64,000 nucleotides of DNA from Verrucomicrobiales bacterium (GCA_021648365.1 JAKISY010000001.1:1-64000), one strand, 5' to 3'; positions 16,035 through 25,523 are shown, counted from the first letter of the stretch. Notes: generated from the sequence alone by a model not told the origin. A program made the numbers and translations.

Positions 16035-18323
16035 ATGCCTGTTATGACCGTTCCATTTTATAAAAACCCCATCTGCGGTGCAGTTTTGGGCTTTCTGGTT
16101 TTATTCGAGGGGCTGCCACTAGCGAAGCTCGAAGCGACAGAGGTCATCGTCGCTTCTGATGCTAGTAAAAAAATCGACAGCTTGATCGAGAAAAACTATC
16201 AGCAACATAAGGTCACTGCCAATGCGGAGATCAGAGATGAGATCTTTTTGCGAAGAATCTATTTGGACGTGATCGGGCGCATTCCTTCTTTGGCAGAGGC
16301 TCAGGCTTTCAATGAATCTCAATCAACGGACAAGCGCTCGGGTTTGATTAGGCGTTTGCTTAATTCTGAAGGTTTTGTCAGTCATAACTATAACTACTGG
16401 GCTGATATATTGCGCATCAACGCTCGCTTGGGAGGTGCCGCTACCGAAGCGGAGGCGGCTTATCGCTTGTGGGTAAAGAGTGCTTTGCGGGAGAACAAAC
16501 CTTACGACCAGTTTGTGAAGGAGTTGGTGTCGGCTCGAGGACATTTGTGGGAGAATGGGGCGATTGGTTATTATCAGCGTGATCGTGGCATGCCTTTGGA
16601 TAATATGTCGAATACGGTGCGTATTTTTCTAGGCACTCGATTGGAGTGCGCTCAGTGTCACGATCACCCCTTTGATAAGTGGTCGCAGATGGATTATTTT
16701 AAAATGGCAGCCTTCACTTTTAACGTAGATGCCAACCGTTATACGACGGAAAATCGCAAAGCTTTCAATAAACGAATACAGAAGATAGCGCGTGAGCAGA
16801 CGAAAAAACTGATCAAAGAGAAGTATTCTGATTTGGATAAAAAAGAGGCACAGAAACTTGCGCGTAAGGATCTGCGGGGGATGCGAGACACCGAATACAC
16901 TTTGCTGCGTCGGGCATCGCAGGATCTCTACCGTCCGATACGCTACACCAGCGTCAGCGAGAACAAGCGCAAGCTTTTGTTGCCGCATGATTACCAGTAT
17001 GATGATGCTAAGCCGAAGTCGAAAGTGAGTGAGGCAACGATGTTTGGAGGTGCCATCGATATCGATGGTGCAGAGGACAAGGTGGAAGCCTATGCAGATT
17101 GGATGACTTCGTCAGATAACCCTACTTTTACCAAGGTGATTGCCAACCGATTGTGGAAGCGGGTATTTGGGGTGGGGATACTGGGGGCGTTGGATGAGCT
17201 GACAGATCAGACGGTGAATTCTAACCCTGCCTTGATGAGCTATCTCGAAGACTTGATGCGTGATTTGAATTACGACACACGCGAGTATTTGCAGATTTTG
17301 TATAATAGCAAAACGTATCAGCGCACGGCTTTCACAGAGGAAATCGTGGCAGGGGTGCCATATTACTTTCCAGGTCCAGCTTTGCGTCGGATGACAGCTG
17401 AGCAGGTGTGGGATAGTTTGATGGTGATGCTGATCGACGACACGGATCATTATCAACCGCGTTTGGAAAGTGATTTAAATGCTATCGAGCGGCAGAAGCA
17501 GATTTACGAAAGCCTCGAAGATAAGGATCCAGATGAGTATCTGAAAATGATCGAAGAGGTGGTGGAGGTCACGAAGTCGATCAATGTGAAAGAAGCAAAA
17601 ATGCGTAAAGCCTATCAAGAGGCTCGCTCTGAAGAAGATGTGAAAAAGAGTCGCTCTTTAGGGAAAGCTTTGGGCAAGTTACGTCGAGAAGCCTATCAAG
17701 CGATTGCGGATGTCGCTTATGATAAAGTATCTAAAGGCGAGGAGACTCAAGAGATGATGGCGAATTTGGGCATGAGTTCATCGATGATGAATTCGGTGAA
17801 GAGTCAGTTGCCGAAGACTAAGCGTATAGGGAAAAAGGCTTACAAAAAGGCGATGAAGAATGCTTCCTTGAGTCAGCAGGAGAAAAAGGCATTTGCTGTG
17901 AAAGCAAAAAAAATGCAGACGGATGCGAGAAATTGGTCGCGTGCGACTAAAGAGATGGCGCGAGCTTCGGAACTGCAATCGCCAGCTAAACGAGGACATT
18001 TTCTCAGGGAATTTGGTCAGTCTGACCGGGAGACGATTGAGAATGCTAACTACGCAGCTTCTGTGCCTCAAGCGCTGAATTTGCTGAATGGACCGACGGC
18101 AGAGATGCTTCGCAATGTGAATTCTGTATTTGGTCAGGAGATAGAAAAAGCAGTAACGGCGGAAGCAAAAATCAATACCATCTACATGACGATGCTGACG
18201 CGCAAGCCTACGGATTCTGAAATGAAAAAATTACTATTGGAAATCGAAAGTAATGGCGAAAAAGGCTACGACAATATCGTATGGGCTTTGCTGAATACCC
18301 AGCAGTTCATTTTTGTTCTTTGA
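16035..18323 (+). CDS. Secreted DUF1549/DUF1553 protein
   Basis: 762 residues with an N-terminal signal (hydrophobic about 15-30); a second ATG at 16044 is possible. DUF1549 (PSCyt2) covers about 48-240: FLRRIYLDVIGRIPSLAEAQAF, and the haem-like CAQCH at 205-209 in ECAQCHDHPFDKWSQ. DUF1553 (PSD1) covers about 370-560 and the end: NRLWKRVFGVGILGALDELTDQT, LNSKTYQRT and the C-terminal MLTRKPTDSE. A Lys/Glu-rich helical region separates them. It has no PSCyt1 or LamG part, unlike the copy at 48922. It is followed at 65 bases by a DUF1501 gene, the usual partner. Role unknown; a haem-binding surface function is inferred. Confidence 0.9.
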   Translation: MPVMTVPFYKNPICGAVLGFLVLFEGLPLAKLEATEVIVASDASKKIDSLIEKNYQQHKVTANAEIRDEIFLRRIYLDVIGRIPSLAEAQAFNESQSTDKRSGLIRRLLNSEGFVSHNYNYWADILRINARLGGAATEAEAAYRLWVKSALRENKPYDQFVKELVSARGHLWENGAIGYYQRDRGMPLDNMSNTVRIFLGTRLECAQCHDHPFDKWSQMDYFKMAAFTFNVDANRYTTENRKAFNKRIQKIAREQTKKLIKEKYSDLDKKEAQKLARKDLRGMRDTEYTLLRRASQDLYRPIRYTSVSENKRKLLLPHDYQYDDAKPKSKVSEATMFGGAIDIDGAEDKVEAYADWMTSSDNPTFTKVIANRLWKRVFGVGILGALDELTDQTVNSNPALMSYLEDLMRDLNYDTREYLQILYNSKTYQRTAFTEEIVAGVPYYFPGPALRRMTAEQVWDSLMVMLIDDTDHYQPRLESDLNAIERQKQIYESLEDKDPDEYLKMIEEVVEVTKSINVKEAKMRKAYQEARSEEDVKKSRSLGKALGKLRREAYQAIADVAYDKVSKGEETQEMMANLGMSSSMMNSVKSQLPKTKRIGKKAYKKAMKNASLSQQEKKAFAVKAKKMQTDARNWSRATKEMARASELQSPAKRGHFLREFGQSDRETIENANYAASVPQALNLLNGPTAEMLRNVNSVFGQEIEKAVTAEAKINTIYMTMLTRKPTDSEMKKLLLEIESNGEKGYDNIVWALLNTQQFIFVL

Positions 18324-18387
18324 AACCATAGATTTCCTATACCTATTTTATACTCAAGCTGCTGATAAACCCGAACTATTTTTGATA

Positions 18388-19689
18388 ATGAGAAATCCTC
18401 TATTGAATGCTGACGAACCTAACCGTAGACGTTTCATGGCGACCGCTGCCAAGACTCTGTTGGGAGTCGGTGCTGCGCGTGCTTTCATGCCTAATGCCGG
18501 TGCGGCTCTAGGCCCCAATCTTGGTTTGCCGGGACGTGCCAACTCTGCTAAATCGGTTATTTATTTATATATGAGCGGAGGCATGACCCACATGGACACT
18601 TTCGACCCTAAAGTGGGACATGAAAACCAGGGGCCGACCAAAGCGATTCCGACGAACGTGGATGGCATACAAATCAGCGAGTATTTGCCACAGTTAGCCA
18701 ATCATGCCGATAAGATGGCAATTGTGCGCTCGATGTCTTCGACCGCAGGGGCGCATCAGCAGGCGAATTATTTGATGCATACCAGTTATGACATGCGTGC
18801 TACGATTCGCCATCCTGGTGTGGGTGCCTGGTTGCAGAAATTTCATGGACGGCTCAATCCGAACTTGCCGGGTAGCGTTTTTATCGGAGGCTCTAGTCGC
18901 ATCAATGGGGGCAGTGGTTTTTTTGAATCTTCGTATGAGCCGCTGACGATCAATGATCCCAATGCGGGCTTGAAAAACAGCAAGCGGCGTGGTGTGTCGC
19001 AAGAGGTTTTTAATCATCGATTGAGTCTAGCTGAGAGTCTGGATGCTGATTTTCATGATCAGTATGATCTCAAAAAAGTGAGAGCTTATACCTCGATGTA
19101 TGATGACGCGGTGCGCATCATGACCAGTGAAGATCTGGAGGTCTTTGATCTCAAAAAAGAAGATGACCTGGTGCGTGAGACTTATGGAGAGAATCCTTTC
19201 GGACAAGGCTGCTTGTTAGCTCGACGCTTGGTGGAGCATGATATGCGTTCTGTAGAGGTTGATCTTGGTGGTTGGGATATGCACAACAATACCTTTATTG
19301 CGGCTCCAGAGAAGTGCGCGATTTTGGACCAAGCTCTGTCGGCGTTGTTAGCCGACTTGAATAAGCGAGGCATGTTGGAAGATACCTTAGTGGTGCTAGC
19401 TACTGAGTTTGGGCGCACCCCGAGGATTAATCAGAACGAGGGGCGTGATCATTTCCCCGCAGCGTTCTCTTGTGTGTTAGCAGGTGGCGGGATCAAAGGT
19501 GGACTTGCCTATGGTAAAACGAGTGATGATGGCGAGAAAGTGGAGGACAAGCTGGTGAAGGTGGAGGACTTCAATGCGACGATCGCGTATGCCTTGGGTA
19601 TTCCATTGGACAGCGTTTTGTATTCTCCCTCAAAGCGGCCGTTCACCGTGTCTCACAAAGGTAAGCCGGTGCTGGAGCTGTTTGCTTAG
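18388..19689 (+). CDS. DUF1501 protein, Tat-type export signal
   Basis: 434 residues from ATG 18388, chosen because it gives a twin-Arg signal (NRRRFMATAAKTLLGVGAARA); the open frame continues upstream. The DUF1501 fold (alkaline-phosphatase-like) shows IYLYMSGGMTHMDTFDPK near 54-72, MSSTAGAHQQANYLMHT near 114-130, and the C-terminal VVLATEFGRTPRINQNEGRDHFP near 336-358 with metal-type Asp/His. Function is not known; DUF1501 genes nearly always follow a DUF1549/DUF1553 gene. A terminator follows. Confidence 0.92.
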   Translation: MRNPLLNADEPNRRRFMATAAKTLLGVGAARAFMPNAGAALGPNLGLPGRANSAKSVIYLYMSGGMTHMDTFDPKVGHENQGPTKAIPTNVDGIQISEYLPQLANHADKMAIVRSMSSTAGAHQQANYLMHTSYDMRATIRHPGVGAWLQKFHGRLNPNLPGSVFIGGSSRINGGSGFFESSYEPLTINDPNAGLKNSKRRGVSQEVFNHRLSLAESLDADFHDQYDLKKVRAYTSMYDDAVRIMTSEDLEVFDLKKEDDLVRETYGENPFGQGCLLARRLVEHDMRSVEVDLGGWDMHNNTFIAAPEKCAILDQALSALLADLNKRGMLEDTLVVLATEFGRTPRINQNEGRDHFPAAFSCVLAGGGIKGGLAYGKTSDDGEKVEDKLVKVEDFNATIAYALGIPLDSVLYSPSKRPFTVSHKGKPVLELFA

Positions 19690-19700
19690 TTTGGTCTTAG

Positions 19701-19728
19701 AGTGCGTGCGGCTCGATGCCGCTTTTTT
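19701..19728 (+). terminator. Hairpin terminator after DUF1501, resembling the unit at 6549
   Basis: Stem GCGGC / GCCGC with loop TCGAT at 19708-19722, followed by six T. The flank GAGTGCG(T)GCGGCT(C)GA is close to the unit at 6549, so this may be a third, diverged copy. Confidence 0.7.
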
Positions 19729-19859
19729 GCGCTGTTGATGGTGGAAGGGATTACATTCGCTCAAATTCACACTCTTCGGGCATATTGAGCGATGTCTATC
19801 GCGTTTTGGTGTGACAAGATACACGTGGACAGACGGGAGGTTTGTTCTACGCTTACACC

Positions 19860-22763
19860 ATGAAATCCCAACTTTTACTTATAGTCGTGCTTTGGTGCGG
19901 TGTGTGTGCGTCACCTTTGCGATCAGCTGATTGGCCGATGTGGCGTCACGATGCGGGGCGCACGGCGGAGTCGAAGGAGCGTTTTGATGTGGATAAACTG
20001 GAGTTATTGTGGCTGCGCCGACTGCCGGTGATCAAGCCAGCTTACCGAGATGCTCGTTTGCAATTTGATAAAGGTTATGAACCCGTGGCCGCAGACAACC
20101 GGCTATTCATCGGTTCCAACCTCGATGATAGTGTGACGGCTTTTGATGCCACGTCGGGCAAGCAATTGTGGAAATTTTTTACTGAAGGGCCAGTGCGTTT
20201 TGCACCAGTGGTGTGGGAAGGTAAGCTGTTGTTTGGCTCGGATGACGGGTATCTCTATTGTCTGTCGGCAGAGAAAGGTGAGTTGCTGTGGAAGTTTCGT
20301 GCGGTGCCCTCTGCACGGAAGCTGACTGGCAACAAACGATTGATTTCGGTGTGGCCGGTACGCGGTGGACCGGTGGTGCATGAGGATAAGGTTTATTTTG
20401 CGGCGGGCGTTTTGCCTTTCGAGGGGGTATTTGTTTATTCTCTAGATGCGGCGACGGGCAAGGTGCAGTGGTTGAATGATAGCACGGGTTATATTTACGG
20501 ACAGCAACCGCACGGCACTGAGGCTTTGGGCGGGTTGGCTCCGCAGGGTTATTTGTTGATTGATGAGCAGGATCTGGTGGTGCCGAGCAGCAATGCTTAT
20601 CCTGCGAGGTTTGATTTGAAAACAGGCAAGTTGAAGGAGTTCAAATTGCCGAGTGCGGGGAGATTGCCGGGCGGGTGGTTTGCTTCTACTCCGGCGGCTA
20701 AAGCGCAGCAGAAGTTGAAACGACGTGGGGTGATTTTTGATAATGCTGTGAACCGCGTACGCCATGAGGATAAACCCGAGACTAAAGGCTTGCCAGATAT
20801 TCGCACGACGATCACGACATCAGATCACGAATGGAATTTTGCCGACGGCTTGCCCAATGTGAAAGGTGAGATTCATACCATGCTGGCGGCTGACGGGAAG
20901 TTATTTGTAGTGACTTTAGAAGGGGGGCTCTACGCTTTTGCAGAGAAAAAGGAGGGCGAGCCAAAGGCTAAGGGCGTGGTTAAGTTTATAACTAAAGTCA
21001 AGCGGCGCAGCATCGAACCCACGAGTAGAGCTTCGCTGTTGTTGAATAAGGTGAGGAATAAACATGGTTTGGTAGTGGTGATGGGAGGGGCGGACGAGGC
21101 TTTGTTGGAAGGTTTGATTGAGAATAACAATTTTAGCCTGTTGGTTCTGGAAGGTGATGCCAAGCGTGCGGATAAGCTTAGGCGTTATTTGAATGACCGA
21201 GGTCTATATGGTCGTTGGGTGGTCGTGAAAAATATAAAACCTAAGGAGCTGGAATTACCACCTTATGTGGCAGACTTGATCATAGTGGGAGAAAAGCTAT
21301 CGGTGGAGCCGGAGCAGCTGACGCAGTGGTATGACTACTTGCGTCCTTACGGTGGAGTGATGTTGGGGGCTGAAGCATTGATCGATGTGGCGGAAGCTTC
21401 GTCTTTGCCGCGAGCGCAGTTCGAGGGAGCAGAGGGCTTGACTGTGATCACTCGCCAAGGACCCTTGGAGGGGGCGACGAACTACACTGGTAATTGGGAG
21501 AAGAGCGCTGATATGCGAGTGAAAGCGCCCTTAGGAACCTTATGGTTTGATGATGGGTTGGGACTCTTTAAGCGTTCGCCGCAGCCCAAAATTGTCGATG
21601 GGGTGATGATTTCGATTGATAAAAACTGGCATGACGTTTCGGCTCGCACAGGTAGCCAAGACTATCGCTTACTGCCACCGAAGTTTTCCAATGTTTACAC
21701 TGGGCGGGTGCTTGAGATCGATGAGGCGTTATCACAACGGCAGTCTTTTTCTGCAGTGGACTTCAAGCAGGTTCAGCCGCTGCAGTATCGGCCGCCTTCT
21801 CCAAAGAAAGAAAATGAATATAAGCCAGAGCGGGTTCGCCAGGTAGGTGAACGCTTGAATTTACTGACGGGTGAAAAGGAAGCTAGATCTTTCACCAAGC
21901 AATACGGTTGTGACGGAGGTTTTGACTATGGTAATCTTTACACCATGCGTTCGGCTACTCCCGCTTTTTATGATAAAACTATAGAGAGTGGACCGATCAA
22001 TCTTAGTGGACCGAGATCGGGTTGCACGAACAGTGTGATCCCTGCAGCAGGCGTTCTGAATGTGCCCTATTTTTATGAGGGTTGCAGTTGTGCTTATCCT
22101 TTGCCGATAGGTTTGTCCTTAGTAAGCCAGCCGCAGACTTACGAGCAGTGGACGGCATGGGGAGCGGTGGCGAAGGAAAAAACAGCGGGTAAGATTCAGC
22201 GTTTGGGAATCAATTTAGGAGCGCCAGGAGATCGAGTGACGCATGATGGCACCTTGTGGGTGGATTTCCCTTCCGTTGGTGGTCCTTCGCCAGAAGTGGA
22301 GGTGGAGACCCAACCGGCTGGTGCGAAGGCTTTTTATCATCACTCTTTGTGGATTGAGGGAGGCAAGGGCTGGCCGTGGGTGGCGGCGTCGGGCATGCAG
22401 GGTTTGCAGTCGTTTAGTGTCAAGGGAATCAAACCGGGAGAGTATGCTGTGCGGTTGGTATTTTTGGAACCTGATGATAAAAAAGTAGGCGAAAGAGTAT
22501 TTGCTGTATTTTTGCAAGGGAAACCCTGGTTGAAAGATTTGGATGTGGTTCAACAGGCGGGCGGTCGGATGCGGGCGCTGACTCAAGTTTCAAATAAGGT
22601 GGTGGTAGCTGAGGATGGGCGTCTGTTAGTAGAACTGAAAGCTGATAAGGGGGCAACCATACTCAGCGGTGTCGAATTGATTCGGATAGGTTTGAAGGCT
22701 GATGAACCCTTGTTATTGCAGGATAAAGCGACTCAAGTTTTATGGTCTGCAAAAGATAAATAA
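19860..22763 (+). CDS. Large secreted PQQ-like propeller protein with inserted Rossmann-like domain
   Basis: 967 residues from ATG 19860 (an in-frame TTG at 19842 is less likely); signal peptide about 1-21. The first 380 residues carry PQQ-type blades (DWPMWRHDAGRTA, FDATSGKQLWKFF, LSAEKGELLWKF, LDAATGKVQWLND). Residues about 402-503 form an alpha/beta unit resembling a SAM-methyltransferase core (LVVVMGGADEALLEGLIENN, LVLEGDAKRADKLRRYLNDRGLYG, YLRPYGGVML), with a degenerate GxGxG. Propeller strands resume about 520-650, and the last 120 residues look like a malectin-type sugar-binding sandwich (GEYAVRLVFLEPDDKKVGER). Activity unknown; the fusion type is familiar from PVC bacteria. Confidence 0.78.
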   Translation: MKSQLLLIVVLWCGVCASPLRSADWPMWRHDAGRTAESKERFDVDKLELLWLRRLPVIKPAYRDARLQFDKGYEPVAADNRLFIGSNLDDSVTAFDATSGKQLWKFFTEGPVRFAPVVWEGKLLFGSDDGYLYCLSAEKGELLWKFRAVPSARKLTGNKRLISVWPVRGGPVVHEDKVYFAAGVLPFEGVFVYSLDAATGKVQWLNDSTGYIYGQQPHGTEALGGLAPQGYLLIDEQDLVVPSSNAYPARFDLKTGKLKEFKLPSAGRLPGGWFASTPAAKAQQKLKRRGVIFDNAVNRVRHEDKPETKGLPDIRTTITTSDHEWNFADGLPNVKGEIHTMLAADGKLFVVTLEGGLYAFAEKKEGEPKAKGVVKFITKVKRRSIEPTSRASLLLNKVRNKHGLVVVMGGADEALLEGLIENNNFSLLVLEGDAKRADKLRRYLNDRGLYGRWVVVKNIKPKELELPPYVADLIIVGEKLSVEPEQLTQWYDYLRPYGGVMLGAEALIDVAEASSLPRAQFEGAEGLTVITRQGPLEGATNYTGNWEKSADMRVKAPLGTLWFDDGLGLFKRSPQPKIVDGVMISIDKNWHDVSARTGSQDYRLLPPKFSNVYTGRVLEIDEALSQRQSFSAVDFKQVQPLQYRPPSPKKENEYKPERVRQVGERLNLLTGEKEARSFTKQYGCDGGFDYGNLYTMRSATPAFYDKTIESGPINLSGPRSGCTNSVIPAAGVLNVPYFYEGCSCAYPLPIGLSLVSQPQTYEQWTAWGAVAKEKTAGKIQRLGINLGAPGDRVTHDGTLWVDFPSVGGPSPEVEVETQPAGAKAFYHHSLWIEGGKGWPWVAASGMQGLQSFSVKGIKPGEYAVRLVFLEPDDKKVGERVFAVFLQGKPWLKDLDVVQQAGGRMRALTQVSNKVVVAEDGRLLVELKADKGATILSGVELIRIGLKADEPLLLQDKATQVLWSAKDK

Positions 22764-22898
22764 TAGGAGTTCACCCTTTATGCTAAGCGTTGTGTTGGAG
22801 CATTTGATCTCATCAATGAGGAGGGTGTTTTGTGAAAAATGGAAAAAGATCGACCATTTTCTGAAAGGTTTAGCGGAGGTTGACGTCACAAAAAAGAT

Positions 22899-23140
22899 AT
22901 GAATATTACTGAAAGACCACCTCGTAGTCCTAGAACACGCATTGGCGGATAGGTCTTACTTGCTCGTATGTTGGACAAATGCCGTGCGGAGCTTGCCGGC
23001 ACTAATGGCGATTACAATTATAATTGCACTTTGGATCAACGTTTTTTTGTTTTCACCGGCATCAATGCTGATGCGCTCAAGGCTGAGGTGGCCAAGGTGT
23101 TCTGACGCCTGCTGAGGTGGCGGCTTGCTGTGAAGCCGGG
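22899..23140 (+). pseudogene. DUF5069 family gene, broken by a stop codon and a deletion
   Basis: The frame from ATG 22899 reads TERPPRSPRTRIGG, then a TAG at 22950, then VLLARMLDKCRAELAGTNG, DYNYNCTLDQRFFVFTGINA, DALKAEVAKVF and a stop at 23103. Intact DUF5069 proteins read ...RIGGYVxLPRMLDKCRAxLAGTNGEYxYNCPLDQRFFxFTGI..., so the TAG replaces a Tyr codon. The expected segment after AEVAK is missing, and the typical RTPAEVAAW sequence appears in another frame (LTPAEVAAC) from 23102. So there is one nonsense change and one small deletion with frameshift. DUF5069 function is unknown. It converges on the XylR-type gene. Confidence 0.82.
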
Positions 23141-23161
23141 GTTTTGGGGAGCAGTGCTCGA

Positions 23162-24331
23162 TCACATGCTAGAGCGTCGTATGGCTTGGAAGGCGGCGGG
23201 TGTTTTCCCAAACTCTTCTCGGAAGACGGTGGTGAAATATTGAACCGTGCGGAAACCGCAATGTTGGGATATACTTTTGATGGGTAAATTTCCGGCAGTG
23301 AGCATTTTTTTTGCCTGACTCAATTGCGTGCGCCTGATCTCGCTGTGAATGCTGCGTCCGGTGTGTTTCTGGAAACGGGTTTCGAGAGCAGTGCGTGAGA
23401 GGGGCACGCTATCAATGACATCGCGAACCTGAATGGGTTCGCAGGCTCGTTTGCGGATGATTTGTAGGGCATGAATCACGGCGTCATCATCGAAAGCGAG
23501 GGTGTCAGTGGAACCCCGTTCGACGATACCGACAGGTTCGATGGTGCGCTCGAAGGTTTTATGGCCTTTGCCTGCCATGAGCTTGTCGAGGCTAGCGGCG
23601 GCTTCATAACCGAGATGCTTGGCTCCTTGTTCGATGCTGCTCAGGGGAGGGCGGGTGAGCTCACAGATGAGTTCGTCGTTGTCCACACCGATGACAGCAA
23701 CTTGATCAGGAACTCGAAGTCCGACGTTGCGACAGGCTTCTAATACATGGCGGGCGCGAGCGTCACTGCACGCCATGATGCCGATGGGTTTTTTCACTTT
23801 TAACAACCAAGCGCCTAGGTGATCTTGCAACTTTCTCCACTGACGGGTGGTGGTGAAACGTCCGTTGTAGATCTGGCAAGGGTAGGAGTGTGAGTTGAGG
23901 TATTGGGTGAAGGCTTGCTCGCGTTCTTTTGACCAGCCATTGAGCGGGGTTTTGGGCATGCCACAATAGGCAAAGTTTCGGAAGCCACGGTTGATCAGAA
24001 GGGTGGCTGCTAATTGAGCTATTTTTTGGTTGTCGGTGCGCAGGTAGGAAATGTCCATGCCTGGGTGGTATTCGCCATAACCGCCGCCTAGACCGACGAC
24101 GGGCACGTCGAGATCGCGCACTGCGTGGAAGACGCGTTGATCATCGAAGTTAGCAATCACTCCATCGCCTTGCCACGATCGAAAATCGGGAAGTTTGTCG
24201 AGCGGCTCTTCTTCGACGTAGAGGCTCCAGTTGCCAACTTGTTGCACATACTCCGCTAGTCCTGAGATGACTTTACGGTCGTAGGGTTTGGTGGCATCTA
24301 CGATGACTGCGACGTGACGTTCTTTTGGCAT
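23162..24331 (-). CDS. XylR-type transcriptional regulator (LacI-like sensor + AraC DNA-binding domain)
   Basis: 389 residues. The N-terminal about 275 residues are a periplasmic-binding/LacI-type ligand domain (VAVIVDATKPYDRKVISGLAEYV, GDGVIANFDD, VVGLGG, GIMACSDARARHVLEACRNVGLRVPDQVAVIGVDND). The C-terminal about 100 residues are an AraC-type double helix-turn-helix (VIDSVPLSRTALETRFQKHTGRS and IKSISQHCGFRTVQYFTTVFREEFGKTPAAF). This domain order is that of E. coli XylR and is common in verrucomicrobia as sugar regulators. Its start is abutted by a 27-bp element at 24338-24364 also found before three operons at 28-44 kb, so it probably controls itself and them (inference). Confidence 0.92.
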   Translation of the reverse strand: MPKERHVAVIVDATKPYDRKVISGLAEYVQQVGNWSLYVEEEPLDKLPDFRSWQGDGVIANFDDQRVFHAVRDLDVPVVGLGGGYGEYHPGMDISYLRTDNQKIAQLAATLLINRGFRNFAYCGMPKTPLNGWSKEREQAFTQYLNSHSYPCQIYNGRFTTTRQWRKLQDHLGAWLLKVKKPIGIMACSDARARHVLEACRNVGLRVPDQVAVIGVDNDELICELTRPPLSSIEQGAKHLGYEAAASLDKLMAGKGHKTFERTIEPVGIVERGSTDTLAFDDDAVIHALQIIRKRACEPIQVRDVIDSVPLSRTALETRFQKHTGRSIHSEIRRTQLSQAKKMLTAGNLPIKSISQHCGFRTVQYFTTVFREEFGKTPAAFQAIRRSSM

Positions 24332-24337
24332 GCCTTT

Positions 24338-24364
24338 TTATAAAGCCTTTATAGTATTTTGTAA
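24338..24364 (-). promoter_or_regulatory. 27-bp regulatory element, copy A (before XylR-type gene)
   Basis: Plus-strand reading: TTATAA, four bases, TTTATAG, TATTTTGTAA. It shares 20 of 27 positions in gapless fixed blocks with copy B at 41041. It ends seven bases before the start codon of the regulator, which fits autorepression. It also contains a perfect 15-base palindrome with arms TATAAAG / CTTTATA at 24339-24353. Confidence 0.6.
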
Positions 24365-24407
24365 AGGCGAGCTGAAGTGCCCTATTGGGGAAAAAGCAAA
24401 CCGTTGC

Positions 24408-25067
24408 TCAATTGATCAGGTCTTTGAGTGCGGCAAGATTTTCTGTTTCATTGAAGAGGGCTGCTACTTTCACTTCAAACCCTTTGATGACCTTACTTTG
24501 TAAGTTGCCTGAAGATGATTTCAGCTTGAGTTGGTAATTTCCATTTTTCAGGATGTATTGCTCAATGACGGAGTCTTCTGCATTAACGATCCAGTATTCT
24601 CCTACGCCGTTGGCGGCAAAATCTTCAAATTTCACGCCCCGGTCGCGTTCTTCGGTAGAAGATGAGAGCACTTCGACGACTAGATCGGGCACGGGGAACT
24701 TCATGGTATCCGCTGTGAGTTTAGCAGTTTTTTCGATGCCGAAAAAAACGACATCGGGTTCGTAATCGTTGCGAGGGAAAACGCAAAGGCACTTTTCGAC
24801 TTTGACGGTGCCTAGTTTCTGGCTGCTGACATGAGTATCAACAAGTTTGAGGATAAATTTGGTTACGTCCAAATGCTGGTTTCGTGCTGGGGAATGGAGA
24901 ATAATTTCTCCATCGATGAATTCTATTTTTTGCTCAGGCGTCATCTGCTGATAGAACTTTCTCCGCCGAAGCTTTTCTTTCTCCATCTGCAACTGAAGCA
25001 GATTCACCACCTCGGGCAGGCGGGGCGAATGTTTTAAGGGTTCGATGAGTGTTTCCAGAGTGGTCAT
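24408..25067 (-). CDS. Uma2 family (DUF820) putative endonuclease
   Basis: 219 residues. The Uma2 / PD-(D/E)XK core shows PDVVFFG near 120, VPDLVVEVLSSSTEERDRGVKFEDFAANGVGEYWIVNAEDSVIEQYIL near 143-190 with the Asp and Glu/Lys residues expected at the active site. The first 60 residues are charged and helical (EKEKLRRRKFYQQMTPEQK). Such genes are numerous in some bacteria, including verrucomicrobia, and their function is unclear; a nuclease fold does not prove activity. It is a single gene 76 bases upstream of the XylR-type gene start. Confidence 0.85.
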   Translation of the reverse strand: MTTLETLIEPLKHSPRLPEVVNLLQLQMEKEKLRRRKFYQQMTPEQKIEFIDGEIILHSPARNQHLDVTKFILKLVDTHVSSQKLGTVKVEKCLCVFPRNDYEPDVVFFGIEKTAKLTADTMKFPVPDLVVEVLSSSTEERDRGVKFEDFAANGVGEYWIVNAEDSVIEQYILKNGNYQLKLKSSSGNLQSKVIKGFEVKVAALFNETENLAALKDLIN

Positions 25068-25154
25068 ACCAGTGAAAAGATATCATTACGACCTGATTCT
25101 TGCAAGGTGAAGCCGCTATTTCCTGTGTGGTTGAGTATAAATATTGAAAGGCTG

Positions 25155-25523
25155 ATGAAAAAACTGATTTTATGGATAGCGCGCTTTGTCTTTGCCGTGG
25201 TTAAGGGGGCTGTGGGAAGTGATTTTGATCGGGGTGGTATCAGTGTTGATTTTCTTGCAGCGCAGAAAAATCGATCGACTGCGGTGAGTAAACAGGTTTT
25301 ATTTCGTGAAGATTGCAAAAAGATAGATGCCAAAACGGATCTGCCTCTAGGCTGGAGGCGGGGCTTCAATCTTTTTTCTGTTCATCCAGAGGAAAGAAAA
25401 CGGTTAAAAGAACGCATTGAGCCTTTGACGACTCAGAAGGTTGCTGTTGAAGAGGGGAAATCGTTTTTCACTCTAGCCACCGCGGCGAAAGCTCAAGAGG
25501 TTCGTGCTGAATACAGTAAATAG
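25155..25523 (+). CDS. Small hypothetical protein, unrecognised
   Basis: 122 residues from ATG 25155, with a single N-terminal hydrophobic segment (KKLILWIARFVFAVVKGAVG) that could be a signal or anchor. The rest is basic and Glu/Lys-rich (PEERKRLKERIEPLTTQKV), with no motif I recognise. It is divergent from the Uma2 gene. Codon use looks plausible, but the lack of a match means it may be a chance or decayed frame. Confidence 0.45.
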   Translation: MKKLILWIARFVFAVVKGAVGSDFDRGGISVDFLAAQKNRSTAVSKQVLFREDCKKIDAKTDLPLGWRRGFNLFSVHPEERKRLKERIEPLTTQKVAVEEGKSFFTLATAAKAQEVRAEYSK

